From: an uncultured Clostridia bacterium
GTDB taxonomy: Bacteria; Bacillota; Clostridia; TANB77; CAG-508
Length of the DNA: 34,105 nucleotides
NCBI GenBank assembly: GCA_944387395.1
Contig: CALXEU010000053.1
Location: forward strand, 1 to 34,105
Direction of reading: 5' to 3'
Numbering within the stretch: position 1 is the first letter of the stretch; the number at the start of each line of letters is the position of its first letter. Shown here in pieces: positions 15,546 through 25,037 of the stretch. The notes under the pieces were generated by a model. That model worked only from the letters and a program-made list of their open reading frames with translations, did not search any database and was not told where the DNA came from. A program made the position numbers and the translations under genes.

Positions 15546-16835
15546 ATGAATATAGAAGACATAAGAAAATATTGTTTGAATTGTAAAATTAAACCATGTA
15601 AAAATAAAGGATGCCCTCTTGGAAATGATATACCAGCCTTTATTCATGAAGAAGACATAAATAATGCTTTTGAAATTTTGTGTAATACAACTGTGCTTCC
15701 TGCAATATGTGGTAGAATATGTCCTCATGAAAAACAATGTCAAGGAAGTTGCATAAGAGGGATAAAGGGAGAGCCAGTTTCTATTGGACAAATGGAGGCC
15801 TTTATTGGAGATAAAAGTCTAGAGGAAGGTTACAAAATTCCAACATGTAAAAAAGTAGAAAATAAAAAGGTTGCTGTTGTTGGAGGAGGACCAGCAGGAC
15901 TTACTTGTGGAGCATTTTTAGCAAGAGCAGGAGTAGGCGTAACAATTTTTGATAAACATTCAGAATTAGGTGGAATTCTTACTCATGGTATACCGGAATT
16001 TAGATTATCAAAAGAAATAACCAAGGCTACAATTAATAAAATATTAGATTTGGGAATAAAATGCGAAACTAATAAGGAACTAGGGAAGAATTTAGACTTA
16101 AAAGATTTAACTAGAGATTATGATGCTGTATTTATATCAATTGGAGCAAATGTACCTACTAAGATGAATATAGAAGGAGAAGAATTAGAAGGAGTATATG
16201 GAGGGAATAGTTTACTTGAATATAATTTACATCCATCATATGTTGGAAAAAAAGTTGCAGTAATAGGCGGAGGAAATGTTGCAATGGATTCTGCTAGAAC
16301 AATAAAAAGACTTGGAGCAGACAAGGTTTATATTATTTATAGAAGAGCTGAAGAACAAATGCCAGCAGAAAAGAAAGAAATAGAAGCTGCAAAAAACGAA
16401 GGAATAGAATTTTTATTTCAGACTAATATTATAAAGATATTAAACTCAGATTCACTAAAAAATAGTAAGTTAGATAAATCTAAATTGAATAACGAGTGCA
16501 ACTCAAATAATGTAGTTGCAGTTGAATGCATAAAGACACAGCTAGTTCAAAAGGAAGGAGAGACAAGACTTTCACCTGTTAATATAGAGAATAGTAATTA
16601 TCTAATGAATATAGATTATGTAGTAATGGCAACGGGATCTAAACCTGAGGAAGACAAAATAATGGAGTTTGAAAAGAATAAATGGGGTTACATACAGGTA
16701 AATGAAAATATGCAAACGTCAATAGAAAAAGTATTTGCTGGAGGAGATATAGTAGGAGAAAAACAAACTGTTGCTTGGGCTGCAAGAAGCGGAAGAGATG
16801 CATCAGAAAAAATTATAGAATATCTTTTAAAATAA
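15546..16835 (+). CDS. GltD-like NAD(P)-dependent flavin oxidoreductase (glutamate synthase small subunit family)
   Basis: 429 residues. The N-terminal ferredoxin-like region has two Cys sets, C10/C13/C18/C23 and C55/C59/C65/C69 ('CGRICPHEKQCQGSC'), for two 4Fe-4S clusters. The FAD-binding 'AVVGGGPAGLTCG' lies at 110-122, and the NAD(P)-binding 'AVIGGGNVAMDSART' in the second half; 'VFAGGDIVG' near the end is the usual FAD-closing motif. This is the fold of GltD, NfnB and related subunits that pass electrons from NAD(P)H to a partner. No glutamate synthase large subunit or NfnA is adjacent, so its partner and physiological acceptor are unknown. AGGAAGG precedes the ATG. Confidence 0.88.
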   Translation: MNIEDIRKYCLNCKIKPCKNKGCPLGNDIPAFIHEEDINNAFEILCNTTVLPAICGRICPHEKQCQGSCIRGIKGEPVSIGQMEAFIGDKSLEEGYKIPTCKKVENKKVAVVGGGPAGLTCGAFLARAGVGVTIFDKHSELGGILTHGIPEFRLSKEITKATINKILDLGIKCETNKELGKNLDLKDLTRDYDAVFISIGANVPTKMNIEGEELEGVYGGNSLLEYNLHPSYVGKKVAVIGGGNVAMDSARTIKRLGADKVYIIYRRAEEQMPAEKKEIEAAKNEGIEFLFQTNIIKILNSDSLKNSKLDKSKLNNECNSNNVVAVECIKTQLVQKEGETRLSPVNIENSNYLMNIDYVVMATGSKPEEDKIMEFEKNKWGYIQVNENMQTSIEKVFAGGDIVGEKQTVAWAARSGRDASEKIIEYLLK

Positions 16836-16844
16836 AAATATAAA

Positions 16845-16875
16845 AAATCAGATGTCTGTAAATGACACCTGATTT
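16845..16875. terminator. Bidirectional terminator between convergent genes
   Basis: A 12-bp stem with one A-C mismatch (16845-16856 with 16864-16875) and a 7-nt loop. The minus-strand reading ends in a run of six T, fitting the gene that stops at 16914; the plus-strand reading is followed by an AT-rich tract and can serve the GltD-like gene. Confidence 0.75.
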
Positions 16876-16913
16876 AATTATATTTATATATTAGGAAAAT
16901 CATAATGGCTTTC

Positions 16914-18011
16914 CTATTTGTTCTTGTCTGTCTCAAATTCACGTTTTAATATAACTTTTTTAATATATCTAATTAACCTTGAAAATGCAGTATCTTTATA
17001 AGGTATTAAATAAGTGCTAGGGTGATAGCTTTCTGTTATTCCATCAAATTTCTTATCTAGATTTTCCATCATTTCAATATAGAAAGTATTAAAGAAATGG
17101 TAACTATCTGTTGTACCAATTAAATCCTGATAGTTATATAACTTTTGTCTAAAGGTATAAATATCATCCGAACTAATTAGTGATTTTAAAAGAGTACTAA
17201 AGAAAGATTTTATAATTAATTCTTGTGCATTAAAATAAATATTTCTAATTTGCTGTTTTAAATCACTTATTTTATCTGAGATATTTTTTACTTTAGAAAG
17301 TGATAAATCCTCATTTTTTATTTTGGCTGATAATTTAATTAATCTTTCTTCCAAATCTAATAATTTATCAAAAGAAGAAGATACGTGATTGTAAACTTTT
17401 TCTCCACAAAATGCACAAAATTTATTTTTAAAATGATCATTACTATTAAATGTACTATCAAATAAAACTTCTTCACCTGTAACGTATGCCATTTGAGCAA
17501 TTAAATTGCAAATAATAGGATAACAATTTGAACTTATTGTTGAAAATGTTATTCCGTAATAAGTAACAGATTCAAAATTAGAGTCCAAAACATTAGAAGT
17601 TATAGTCTGAACTGCTGCTTCATTTAATGCCATATCTCTTGCTTTTTGACCTTTAAATGTACAAAGACCAAGTCTAGTTAGATTACCTTTTGAATCTTTT
17701 CTCTCTTGCAAATTATGAATAAGTTCATGAACTGCAAATTTTTCTAAATCCGAAAGTCCCATTCCATCCCTAAAGTAAACAGAAGAATCTTTGTAAAAAT
17801 AGCTAGCTTCTGCCAAACCTTCACGTAAAGTGGCAATGTACATAGGTAATTTAGAAAATCTTTCATAAAGTGAATCATAAGTAAACCCATAATTTGGAAA
17901 ACCTAAAGCGAGTTTTTTGCTAACATTTTTTGCAATACTTTTAATGCTTTCTTCATCTAAGGGTTCTATTATAGAAATTCCGTTCTTCTTTAACTCAGAT
18001 TCGGCATTCAT
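16914..18011 (-). CDS. Putative zinc metallopeptidase of unknown family (HExxH protein)
   Basis: 365 residues; not matched to a named gene. 'FAVHELIHNLQE' contains HELIH at 95-99, and 'ALNEAAVQ' supplies E131 about 30 residues later, the arrangement of gluzincin-type zinc sites. A CxxC ('FCAFCGEK', about 198-204) follows, then a charged predicted coiled coil (about 215-260, 'LLDLEERLIKLSAKIKNED'). No signal peptide or membrane segment, so probably cytoplasmic. AAAGGA precedes the ATG on the minus strand. It lies downstream of leuS in the same direction but behind the leuS terminator, so it is likely a separate unit. Protease activity is inference from the motif; substrate unknown. Confidence 0.6.
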   Translation of the reverse strand: MNAESELKKNGISIIEPLDEESIKSIAKNVSKKLALGFPNYGFTYDSLYERFSKLPMYIATLREGLAEASYFYKDSSVYFRDGMGLSDLEKFAVHELIHNLQERKDSKGNLTRLGLCTFKGQKARDMALNEAAVQTITSNVLDSNFESVTYYGITFSTISSNCYPIICNLIAQMAYVTGEEVLFDSTFNSNDHFKNKFCAFCGEKVYNHVSSSFDKLLDLEERLIKLSAKIKNEDLSLSKVKNISDKISDLKQQIRNIYFNAQELIIKSFFSTLLKSLISSDDIYTFRQKLYNYQDLIGTTDSYHFFNTFYIEMMENLDKKFDGITESYHPSTYLIPYKDTAFSRLIRYIKKVILKREFETDKNK

Positions 18012-18148
18012 TTAAATTCCTTTCTTCATTGTACCGACGTATAAAGTAGGTAACAAATCTCTTTAGTAAAATATTTATCTACATTATACTACATAATAGT
18101 ATAAAAATATGTAACAAAAAGGTTAAAAAACTATTACATTTATATTAC

Positions 18149-18188
18149 AAAAAATATCTCAGATGTTACTAATGTAACTCTGAGATAT
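18149..18188 (-). terminator. Intrinsic terminator of leuS
   Basis: A 15-bp stem with a single bulged base (18154-18169 with 18174-18188) and a 4-nt loop; the minus-strand product ends in six T residues (18149-18154). It starts 12 bp beyond the leuS stop. Confidence 0.88.
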
Positions 18189-18199
18189 AGTATTTAAAT

Positions 18200-20596
18200 T
18201 TATTTAATAACAATATTGTATATTTTATTTTTTACATATATTTCCTTAACAACTGTAACATTTTGTAATCTATCTTTTACTGCTTCATGAACTGCATTTT
18301 TTATTATTTCTTCATCTTCATTAAGTGCTATATCTATAGAAGCTCTTAATTTACCATTTATCTGAATAGGTAAATTTATAGTATCATTTACAGTTTTAGC
18401 TTCATCATAAACAGGCCAAGGAGTTTGAGATATTTCTTTTTCATATCCTATTTTCTCATATAGTTCTTCTGTAATATGAGGAGCAAATGGATTTAATAGC
18501 TCTAGGAATGTTTTAAACTCTGCTTTATTTATTCTCTTAAGTCTGTAAAATTCATTTACCATTGTCATAAATGTAGAAATACATGTGTTAAATTTCATTT
18601 CTTCAATATCATTTGAAACTTTTTTTATAGATTGATGCATCATTTTTTCAAAATCTTTTGAATATTCTGTACCATCAACTAAAATATCTTGTAAGTTCCA
18701 TACTCTATCTAAAAATTTGAAACATCCACGAATACTGTCTACTGACCAAGGAGCTGTTTGATCAAATGGTCCCATAAACATTTCATAAACACGAAGGGTA
18801 TCTGCACCATATTCTGCAACAACATCATCTGGATTTACAACATTTCCTTTAGACTTACTCATCTTCTCACCATTTGAACCTAAAATCATTCCGTGAGACG
18901 TTCTCTTAGCATATGGTTCACATGTTGGAACAATACCTATATCATATAAGAATTTATGCCAAAATCTTGAATAAAGTAGGTGTAATGTAGTGTGTTCCAT
19001 TCCTCCATTATACCAATCTACTTGTTTCCAGTAGTTAAGAGCTTCTTTAGAAGCTAAGGCATTGTTGTTATGTGCATCCATATATCTTAAATAATACCAA
19101 GATGAGCCTGCCCATTGAGGCATTGTATCTGTTTCACGTTTAGCTGGAGCACCACAGCAAGGACAAGTTGTGTTTACCCATTCAGAATGTTTTGCAAGAG
19201 GAGATTCTCCGTTTTCACCAGGTTCAAAATCTTTTACATCTGGTAAAACAAGTGGTAGTTCATTTTCTGGAACAGGAACCCATCCACATTTTTCGCAATA
19301 AATCATAGGGATTGGCTCGCCCCAATAACGTTGTCTAGAAAATACCCAGTCACGAAGTTTATAGTTAACCTTCTTAGTTCCAATTTTATTATCTTCTAGC
19401 CAAGAAACCATTTTTGAAATTGAATCTTGCTTATTTAATCCATTTAAGAATTCAGAATTAATGTGTAGTCCGTCATCAGTATAGGCCTCTTTAGATACAT
19501 CTCCACCTTCAATTACAGGAATAATTTCTAAACCAAATTTATTTGCAAATTCATAATCTCTATCATCGTGTGCAGGAACAGCCATAATAGCTCCAGTTCC
19601 ATATGTAATCAATACATAGTCAGAAACCCAAATTGGAATTTCTTTTCCATTTGCAGGGTTTATTGCCTTTATGCCTTTTATTTCAACTCCTGTTTTTTCT
19701 TTATTTAATTCTGAACGCTCAAAATCTGATTTTAAGGTAGCTGCAGTTTGGTATGCCTTAACTTCATCTAAATTTAAAATTTTATTTTCTAATGTTTTTA
19801 AAATAGGATGTTCTGGTGCTACTACCATATATGTTGCACCAAACATTGTGTCAGGTCTAGTTGTATAAATCTTTAGAGTTTCTTCTGAGTCTGCAATTTT
19901 AAATATAACTTCTGCGCCTTCACTTCTTCCAATCCAGTTTTTTTGTTGAAGTTTTATTTTCTCTAAATAATTTACCTTATCTAAATCATCAATAAGCCTT
20001 TGTGCATACTCTGTAATTTTTAGCATCCATTGACTTTTTTCTTTCTGAACAACAGGACTACCACATCTCTCACAAACGCCATTTACAACTTCCTCGTTAG
20101 AAAGTCCAACTTTACATCCAGTACAGAAATTTATTGGCATAGTTGTTTTATATGCTAATCCTTTTTTATAAAGTTGTATAAAGATCCATTGAGTCCATTT
20201 GTAATATTCAGGATCTGTTGTATTTATTGCTCTTGACCAGTCAAATGAAAAGCCAATTGATTTTAATTGTCTAGTGAAATTTTCTATATTTTTAGCAGTT
20301 ACAATTTTAGGATGAATATGATTTTTTATTGCATAATTTTCTGCAGGTAATCCGAATGCATCAAATCCTATTGGAAACAATACATTATAACCTTGCATTC
20401 TACGTTTTCTTGCAATAATATCCATTGCTGTGTATGATCTTGGGTGACCAACATGTAATCCTTGTCCAGAAGGATAAGGAAACTCAATTAAACCATACCA
20501 TTTTTCTTTTGAAGAATGGTTGTCTGCTTTAAAAGTTCTATCTTTTTCCCATTTATCTTGCCATTTTTTTTCTATTTGTTTAAAGTTGTATGACAT
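18200..20596 (-). CDS. leuS: Leucyl-tRNA synthetase
   Basis: 798 residues, bacterial length. Class I signatures: '[20 protein letters not shown]' with HVGH at 48-51, and '[14 protein letters not shown]' with KMSKS near residue 575. The inserted editing domain contains '[20 protein letters not shown]' and '[15 protein letters not shown]'. Zinc-binding-like Cys pairs occur in '[19 protein letters not shown]' and 'CEKCGW'. It charges tRNA-Leu in the cytoplasm. AAGGAG lies before its ATG on the minus strand. Its leader is only about 30 nt from the promoter at 20636-20664, so there is no room for a T-box riboswitch, which often controls this gene in Firmicutes. Confidence 0.98.
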   Translation of the reverse strand: MSYNFKQIEKKWQDKWEKDRTFKADNHSSKEKWYGLIEFPYPSGQGLHVGHPRSYTAMDIIARKRRMQGYNVLFPIGFDAFGLPAENYAIKNHIHPKIVTAKNIENFTRQLKSIGFSFDWSRAINTTDPEYYKWTQWIFIQLYKKGLAYKTTMPINFCTGCKVGLSNEEVVNGVCERCGSPVVQKEKSQWMLKITEYAQRLIDDLDKVNYLEKIKLQQKNWIGRSEGAEVIFKIADSEETLKIYTTRPDTMFGATYMVVAPEHPILKTLENKILNLDEVKAYQTAATLKSDFERSELNKEKTGVEIKGIKAINPANGKEIPIWVSDYVLITYGTGAIMAVPAHDDRDYEFANKFGLEIIPVIEGGDVSKEAYTDDGLHINSEFLNGLNKQDSISKMVSWLEDNKIGTKKVNYKLRDWVFSRQRYWGEPIPMIYCEKCGWVPVPENELPLVLPDVKDFEPGENGESPLAKHSEWVNTTCPCCGAPAKRETDTMPQWAGSSWYYLRYMDAHNNNALASKEALNYWKQVDWYNGGMEHTTLHLLYSRFWHKFLYDIGIVPTCEPYAKRTSHGMILGSNGEKMSKSKGNVVNPDDVVAEYGADTLRVYEMFMGPFDQTAPWSVDSIRGCFKFLDRVWNLQDILVDGTEYSKDFEKMMHQSIKKVSNDIEEMKFNTCISTFMTMVNEFYRLKRINKAEFKTFLELLNPFAPHITEELYEKIGYEKEISQTPWPVYDEAKTVNDTINLPIQINGKLRASIDIALNEDEEIIKNAVHEAVKDRLQNVTVVKEIYVKNKIYNIVIK

Positions 20597-20635
20597 AGTA
20601 TTACTCCTTTTTGTTCTTAATTATCTATGTATAAG

Positions 20636-20664
20636 ATTATATACACGATGTAGTGAAAAGTCAA
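20636..20664 (-). promoter_or_regulatory. Promoter of leuS
   Basis: On the minus strand: TTGACT (20664-20659), a 17-bp spacer and perfect TATAAT (20641-20636), 40 bp before the start codon. Confidence 0.82.
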
Positions 20665-20717
20665 GTAATATTTGATATAGATAGAACATATTTTCGCAAA
20701 AATTATGTAAAAAATAA

Positions 20718-20746
20718 TTGAAAAAATAAAAATGTTATTATATAAT
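20718..20746 (+). promoter_or_regulatory. Candidate promoter of adhE
   Basis: TTGAAA (20718-20723), a 17-bp spacer and TATAAT (20741-20746), 76 bp before the adhE start. I saw no clear Rex operator beside it. Confidence 0.65.
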
Positions 20747-20821
20747 GTTTTCGAATAAAAATACCAAAAATAAAAATAATATAAACATACATATGAATAA
20801 AAGACAAAAGGAGGAATTAAA

Positions 20822-23437
20822 ATGTCTTTAGAAGTTACAGAAGAACAGAAAAATCACATTCAAAACATGATTGATAATCTAGTAGAAAGAGCAAAAAAAG
20901 CTTCAATGGAATATATGAAGTTAAATCAACAGCAGGTAGATAAAATTGTTAAAGCAATGTCTATGGCAGGACTAGAACACCACATGGAACTTGCTAAAAT
21001 GGCAGTTGAAGAAACAGGCCGTGGTATTTATGAGGATAAAATAACAAAAAACATGTTTGCAACTGAATATATTTATCATAGCATTAAATACAGCAAAACT
21101 GTTGGAGTTATTTCGGAGAACGAAGAAGAAGGATATGAAGAAATTGCAGAGCCTGTTGGAATAATTGCAGGAGTTACTCCAGTTACAAACCCAACATCAA
21201 CAACAATGTTTAAGTCAATAATTTCAGCTAAAACTAGAAATGTAATAATATTTGGTTTCCATCCAGGCGCTCAAAAATGTAGTGTAGCTGCCGCAACTAT
21301 TTTAAGAGATGCAGCAGTTAAAGCAGGAGCACCAGAGGATTGCATTTTATGGATAGAAGAACCTTCTGTTACCGCGACATCAATGCTTATGAACCATCCA
21401 GGAGTAAATTTAATACTTGCAACTGGCGGTACGGGAATGGTTAAAAGTGCATATTCATGCGGAAAACCAGCACTTGGAGTTGGCCCTGGTAATGTACCTT
21501 GTTATATAAATAAAACGGCAAAGCTAAAAACATCTGTAAATGATTTAGTACTTTCTAAATCATTTGATAACGGAATGATTTGTGCATCAGAACAATCAGT
21601 AATTGTAGATAAAGAAATTCATGAAGAGTTTGAAGAATTAATGAAAGAAGCAGGATGCTATTTTCTAAACGAAGAGGAAACTAACAAGCTTCGTAATTCT
21701 ATGTTCATACAAGAAAAAGGATGTGCGCTTAATTCTGATATAGTAGGCAAGAGCCCATACGTTATTGCAAAAGGTGCAGGAATAGAAATACCAGAAAGTA
21801 CAAAAGTACTTGTATTAAAAGAAAATGGAGTTGGAATAGAATACCCATTTTCAAAAGAAAAATTAAGCCCTGTACTTGCATATTATATAGTAGAAAATGA
21901 AGACGAAGGAATAGAATTAGCAGAAAAATTACTAGAATTCGGCGGACTTGGACACTCTGCAGTAATTCACTCTGAAAACAAAGATACAATACAAAAGTTT
22001 TCAAATAAAGTAAAAGCAGGTAGAATAATAGTAAACTCTCCATCAACACATGGTGCAATAGGAGACATTTATAATACAAATATGCCATCGCTAACACTTG
22101 GTTGTGGAACATTTGGTGGAAACTCAACAACAGCAAATGTTTCATCCGTAAATTTAATAAATATAAAAAGAGTAGCGAAAAGGAGAGTTAATATGCAGTG
22201 GTTTAAGATACCAAATAAAATATATTTTGAAGCAGGTTCAATAGCATATCTAGAAAAAATGCCAGATATTTCAAGAGCCTTAATAGTAACTGATGAAGGA
22301 ATGGTAAAACTAGGTTATGTAGATAAAGTTTTATATCACTTAAGAAAAAGAAATCAGTATGTACATTCTGAAATATTTTCAGAAGTAGAACCAGATCCAT
22401 CTTTTGCAACAATAAAAAAAGGTGTTGCTTTAATGAATGAGTTCAAGCCAGATGTAATTATTGCACTTGGTGGAGGAAGTCCAATAGATGCAGCAAAAGG
22501 TATGTGGTTATTTTATGAACATCCAGATGCTGATATTGAAGGAATGAAACTTAAATTTATGGATATTCGTAAACGTACTTATAAGTTCCCAAAACTAGGA
22601 GAAAAAGCTAAAATGGTTGCGATACCAACTACATCAGGAACAGGATCAGAAGTAACATCTTTTGCAGTAATAACAGACAAAGAAAAAAATATAAAATATC
22701 CACTTGCTGACTACGAACTAACACCAGATGTTGCAATAGTAGATCCAGACTTAGTAATGAGTCTTCCAAAATCTGTAACAGCAGATACAGGAATGGATGT
22801 TTTGACACATGCACTAGAGGCATATGTTTCAAGTATGGCCTCTGATTACACAGATGGTTTAGCAGAAAAAGCTGCAGAATTAGTTTTTAAAAATTTAAGA
22901 AATGCTTATAATGACGGAAGTAATAAAGTAGCACGTGAAAAAATGCATAATGCAAGTACAATTGCAGGAATGGCTTTTACAAATGCCTTTTTAGGAGTAA
23001 GTCACTCAATGGCACATAAGATAGGAGCAGAATTCCATCTTCCTCACGGAAGAATAAATGCAATTCTATTACCGTATGTTATAAGATATAACGGAGTAAG
23101 AGAACCTAGTAAGTTTGTATCTTTTCCTAAATATGAATACTATATTGCAGATAAAAAGTATGCAGATATTTCAAGAAGAATGAACTTCCCTGCATATACA
23201 GATGAAGAGGGAGTATGGTCATTAATTCATGAAGTTCAAAAATTAAATGAGGATTTAAATATTCCAAAATCATTTAAAGATGCTGGAATTGATGAGAAAG
23301 AATTTATGGCAAAAGTTGATGAACTTGCAGATAGAGCATTTTCAGATCAATGTACAACTGCAAACCCAAGACTTCCACTTGTTTCAGAAATAAAACAAAT
23401 GTTAATAGATAGCTATTATGGAAATGAGATTAAATAA
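20822..23437 (+). CDS. adhE: Bifunctional acetaldehyde-CoA/alcohol dehydrogenase
   Basis: 871 residues, typical AdhE. The N-terminal CoA-acylating aldehyde dehydrogenase (about 1-450) has 'GVTPVTNPTSTTMFK' and catalytic C254 in 'NGMICASEQSV'. The C-terminal iron-dependent alcohol dehydrogenase (about 458-871) has 'ALGGGSPIDAAKGMW' and iron-ligand segments 'DVLTHALEAYVS' and 'HSMAHKIGAEFHLPHGRINA'. It reduces acetyl-CoA to ethanol in two steps and reoxidises NADH in fermentation; the family forms spirosomes. AAAAGGAGG before the ATG is a strong ribosome binding site. A second good ribosome binding site lies in frame at the domain border (22181-22195). It is the likely first gene of a unit with the 105-residue protein that starts 20 bp later. 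Confidence 0.97.
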   Translation: MSLEVTEEQKNHIQNMIDNLVERAKKASMEYMKLNQQQVDKIVKAMSMAGLEHHMELAKMAVEETGRGIYEDKITKNMFATEYIYHSIKYSKTVGVISENEEEGYEEIAEPVGIIAGVTPVTNPTSTTMFKSIISAKTRNVIIFGFHPGAQKCSVAAATILRDAAVKAGAPEDCILWIEEPSVTATSMLMNHPGVNLILATGGTGMVKSAYSCGKPALGVGPGNVPCYINKTAKLKTSVNDLVLSKSFDNGMICASEQSVIVDKEIHEEFEELMKEAGCYFLNEEETNKLRNSMFIQEKGCALNSDIVGKSPYVIAKGAGIEIPESTKVLVLKENGVGIEYPFSKEKLSPVLAYYIVENEDEGIELAEKLLEFGGLGHSAVIHSENKDTIQKFSNKVKAGRIIVNSPSTHGAIGDIYNTNMPSLTLGCGTFGGNSTTANVSSVNLINIKRVAKRRVNMQWFKIPNKIYFEAGSIAYLEKMPDISRALIVTDEGMVKLGYVDKVLYHLRKRNQYVHSEIFSEVEPDPSFATIKKGVALMNEFKPDVIIALGGGSPIDAAKGMWLFYEHPDADIEGMKLKFMDIRKRTYKFPKLGEKAKMVAIPTTSGTGSEVTSFAVITDKEKNIKYPLADYELTPDVAIVDPDLVMSLPKSVTADTGMDVLTHALEAYVSSMASDYTDGLAEKAAELVFKNLRNAYNDGSNKVAREKMHNASTIAGMAFTNAFLGVSHSMAHKIGAEFHLPHGRINAILLPYVIRYNGVREPSKFVSFPKYEYYIADKKYADISRRMNFPAYTDEEGVWSLIHEVQKLNEDLNIPKSFKDAGIDEKEFMAKVDELADRAFSDQCTTANPRLPLVSEIKQMLIDSYYGNEIK
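22181..22195 (+). promoter_or_regulatory. Internal ribosome binding site and in-frame ATG at the AdhE domain border
   Basis: AGGAG (22181-22185) is followed after 7 nt by an in-frame ATG (22193-22195, codon 458), exactly where the iron-alcohol dehydrogenase domain begins ('MQWFKIPNKIYF'). It may allow a free ADH domain to be made. The same bases also encode the linker residues, so chance is possible. Confidence 0.4.
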
Positions 23438-23457
23438 TAGACAGGGAATTAGTAAAA

Positions 23458-23775
23458 ATGAACAATAATAAATATAATATAATAACTTTATGTGGATCAA
23501 TTAGATTTAAAACAGAATTTTTGAAAGTACAAGAAAAACTTACTCTAGAAGGAAATATTGTTTTAACACCGAATTTTTTTAATAACATAAAAAAAGAAGA
23601 TATAAACGATGACATTAAAGATATGTTAGATAAAATGCATAGACAAAAGATAGATATGTCAGACGAAATTTATGTAATTAATTTTGGAGGATATATTGGA
23701 GAAAGTACAAAATCTGAAATTGAATATGCAAGAGCAAAAGGAAAAAAGATTTCTTATTTAGAGAATATTAAATAA
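23458..23775 (+). CDS. Nucleoside 2-deoxyribosyltransferase-like protein
   Basis: 105 residues. 'ITLCGSIRFKTEFLKVQEKL' near the N-terminus and 'IYVINFGGYIGESTKSEIEYA' near the C-terminus are the hallmarks of small proteins of the nucleoside 2-deoxyribosyltransferase superfamily, with the GS-R nucleotide-binding loop and the IGEST catalytic-region motif. Many are annotated only by fold; transferase or nucleotide hydrolase activity is inferred. Weak ribosome binding site (AGGGAA). It follows adhE by 20 bp and ends at a terminator, so it is probably in the adhE transcript. Confidence 0.8.
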   Translation: MNNNKYNIITLCGSIRFKTEFLKVQEKLTLEGNIVLTPNFFNNIKKEDINDDIKDMLDKMHRQKIDMSDEIYVINFGGYIGESTKSEIEYARAKGKKISYLENIK

Positions 23776-23805
23776 TTTAAATGTTGAAGATTAAATTTCT
23801 ATTTT

Positions 23806-23839
23806 AAAGGCAGGTATTTGTTGAAAAATACCTGCTTTT
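23806..23839 (+). terminator. Intrinsic terminator after the deoxyribosyltransferase-like gene
   Basis: A 10-bp core stem (23810-23819 with 23826-23835), extended by A-T pairs from 23806, with a 6-nt loop and a T-tract at 23836-23839. Confidence 0.85.
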
Positions 23840-23849
23840 ATGGTAATAT
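23821..23849 (+). promoter_or_regulatory. Candidate extended -10 promoter overlapping the terminator, for the SemiSWEET gene
   Basis: TTGAAA (23821-23826) lies in the terminator loop and right arm; a 17-bp spacer leads to TGGTAATAT (23841-23849), an extended -10. The 15-mer TATGGTAATATAAAA recurs upstream of the DUF6514-like gene near 27639-27653. Confidence 0.5.
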
Positions 23850-23892
23850 AAAAAAAGTAAGTTGTCTCTAAAGAGTAAATGGAGGAATAAAT

Positions 23893-24156
23893 ATGCTAGG
23901 AAATATATTATTAGGAATAGTATCATTATGCACAATGATTTCGTATTTACCACAAACTATAAAGTTAATAAAAACAAAAAAATCAAGTGATTTAAGTATT
24001 AATTCATGGATTCTTTGGGTTGTAAGTAGTTTGTCATATACATTATATGCAATTTTATGTAATAGAGATTTTATGCTAATATTTGAAACATCTTTAGAAT
24101 TATTTTTTTGTTTTATAATTTTATTTTTAGCAATAAAATATAAGAATAACAAATAA
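23893..24156 (+). CDS. SemiSWEET/PQ-loop family small transporter
   Basis: 87 residues with three hydrophobic helices (about 3-26, 37-58 and 61-82). The PQ-loop motif 'ISYLPQTIKLIKTKKSSDLS' with P20-Q21 near the end of helix 1, followed by 'INSWILWVVSSLSYTLYAIL', is typical of bacterial SemiSWEETs. These dimerise in the cytoplasmic membrane to form a sugar uniporter; the substrate cannot be read from the sequence. TGGAGG precedes the ATG. It is 24 bp upstream of ispH, so they may be co-transcribed, although the functions are unrelated. Confidence 0.88.
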   Translation: MLGNILLGIVSLCTMISYLPQTIKLIKTKKSSDLSINSWILWVVSSLSYTLYAILCNRDFMLIFETSLELFFCFIILFLAIKYKNNK

Positions 24157-24180
24157 ATTTTTAAAAGAAAGAGTGATTAT

Positions 24181-25035
24181 ATGGAAATAATAATAGGAAA
24201 AACATCAGGTTTTTGTGCAGGTGTAAAAAATGCAATAACAAAAACAGAGGAAGCACTTAAGCAAAACAAAAAAATAGATTGCTTAGGAGAACTAGTACAT
24301 AATAGACAAGTAATAGAAAAACTAGAAAAAAAGGGCCTAAATATAATTAATAATATAGAAGATGCAAAAAGTAAGGTAATAATAAGAGCACATGGGGAAA
24401 CCAAGAAAACATATGAAATCGCAAAACAAAAAGAAATAGAATTAATAGACTTAAGTTGCCCAAAAGTATTAAAAATACATGAAATAATTGAGGATTACTC
24501 TAAAAAAGGTTATTTTACAATTTTAATAGGACAAAAAGATCATCCAGAAGTAATAGGAAGCCTTAGTTTTGCAGGAGAAAATGCAATTTTAATAGGAAAA
24601 GAAGAAGAAATAGAAAACGTAATAAAACAAATAGAAAAAACACAAATAAAAAAGATTTTAATAATAGCACAAACTACATTTGATTTAGAAAAATTTGAAG
24701 AAATTTCACAAAAAATAAAAAACATATTAGGTAATGAATACATAATAGAAATAAAAAATACAATATGCTTGGCAACTAAAATAAGGCAAGAGGAGACAGA
24801 TAATATTTCTAAAAATGTAGATTGTATGATTATTGTAGGTGGAAAAAATAGTTCAAATACACAAAAACTATATGAAATATCATTAAAAAATTGTAAAAAT
24901 GTAGAATATGTGCAAACAGTAAATGAACTAAATATTAACGAAATAAAGAAATTTAATAAAATAGGAATTATGGCTGGAGCATCAACACCTGCAGAAAGTG
25001 TAGAAGAAATAATAAACAAAATAAAAGGAGAATGA
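24181..25035 (+). CDS. ispH: 4-hydroxy-3-methylbut-2-enyl diphosphate reductase
   Basis: 284 residues, stand-alone length without the S1 fusion found in some clostridia. Iron-sulfur ligands C12 ('GFCAGV'), C93 ('LSCPKV') and C196 ('NTICLAT'); substrate-binding H40, H71 ('RAHGE') and H121 with E123 ('DHPEV'), and 'AQTT' at 163-166. It performs the last step of the MEP isoprenoid pathway, giving IPP and DMAPP. The usual 'TICNAT' reads TICLAT here, a small deviation at a conserved position. Its TGA overlaps the region just before the trmL start, so the two genes are translationally coupled. Confidence 0.96.
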   Translation: MEIIIGKTSGFCAGVKNAITKTEEALKQNKKIDCLGELVHNRQVIEKLEKKGLNIINNIEDAKSKVIIRAHGETKKTYEIAKQKEIELIDLSCPKVLKIHEIIEDYSKKGYFTILIGQKDHPEVIGSLSFAGENAILIGKEEEIENVIKQIEKTQIKKILIIAQTTFDLEKFEEISQKIKNILGNEYIIEIKNTICLATKIRQEETDNISKNVDCMIIVGGKNSSNTQKLYEISLKNCKNVEYVQTVNELNINEIKKFNKIGIMAGASTPAESVEEIINKIKGE

Positions 25036-25037
25036 AA

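Noticed and set aside
20597-20821. T-box or other riboswitch between leuS and adhE
   Set aside because: Two back-to-back promoters explain the gap, and the leuS leader is too short.
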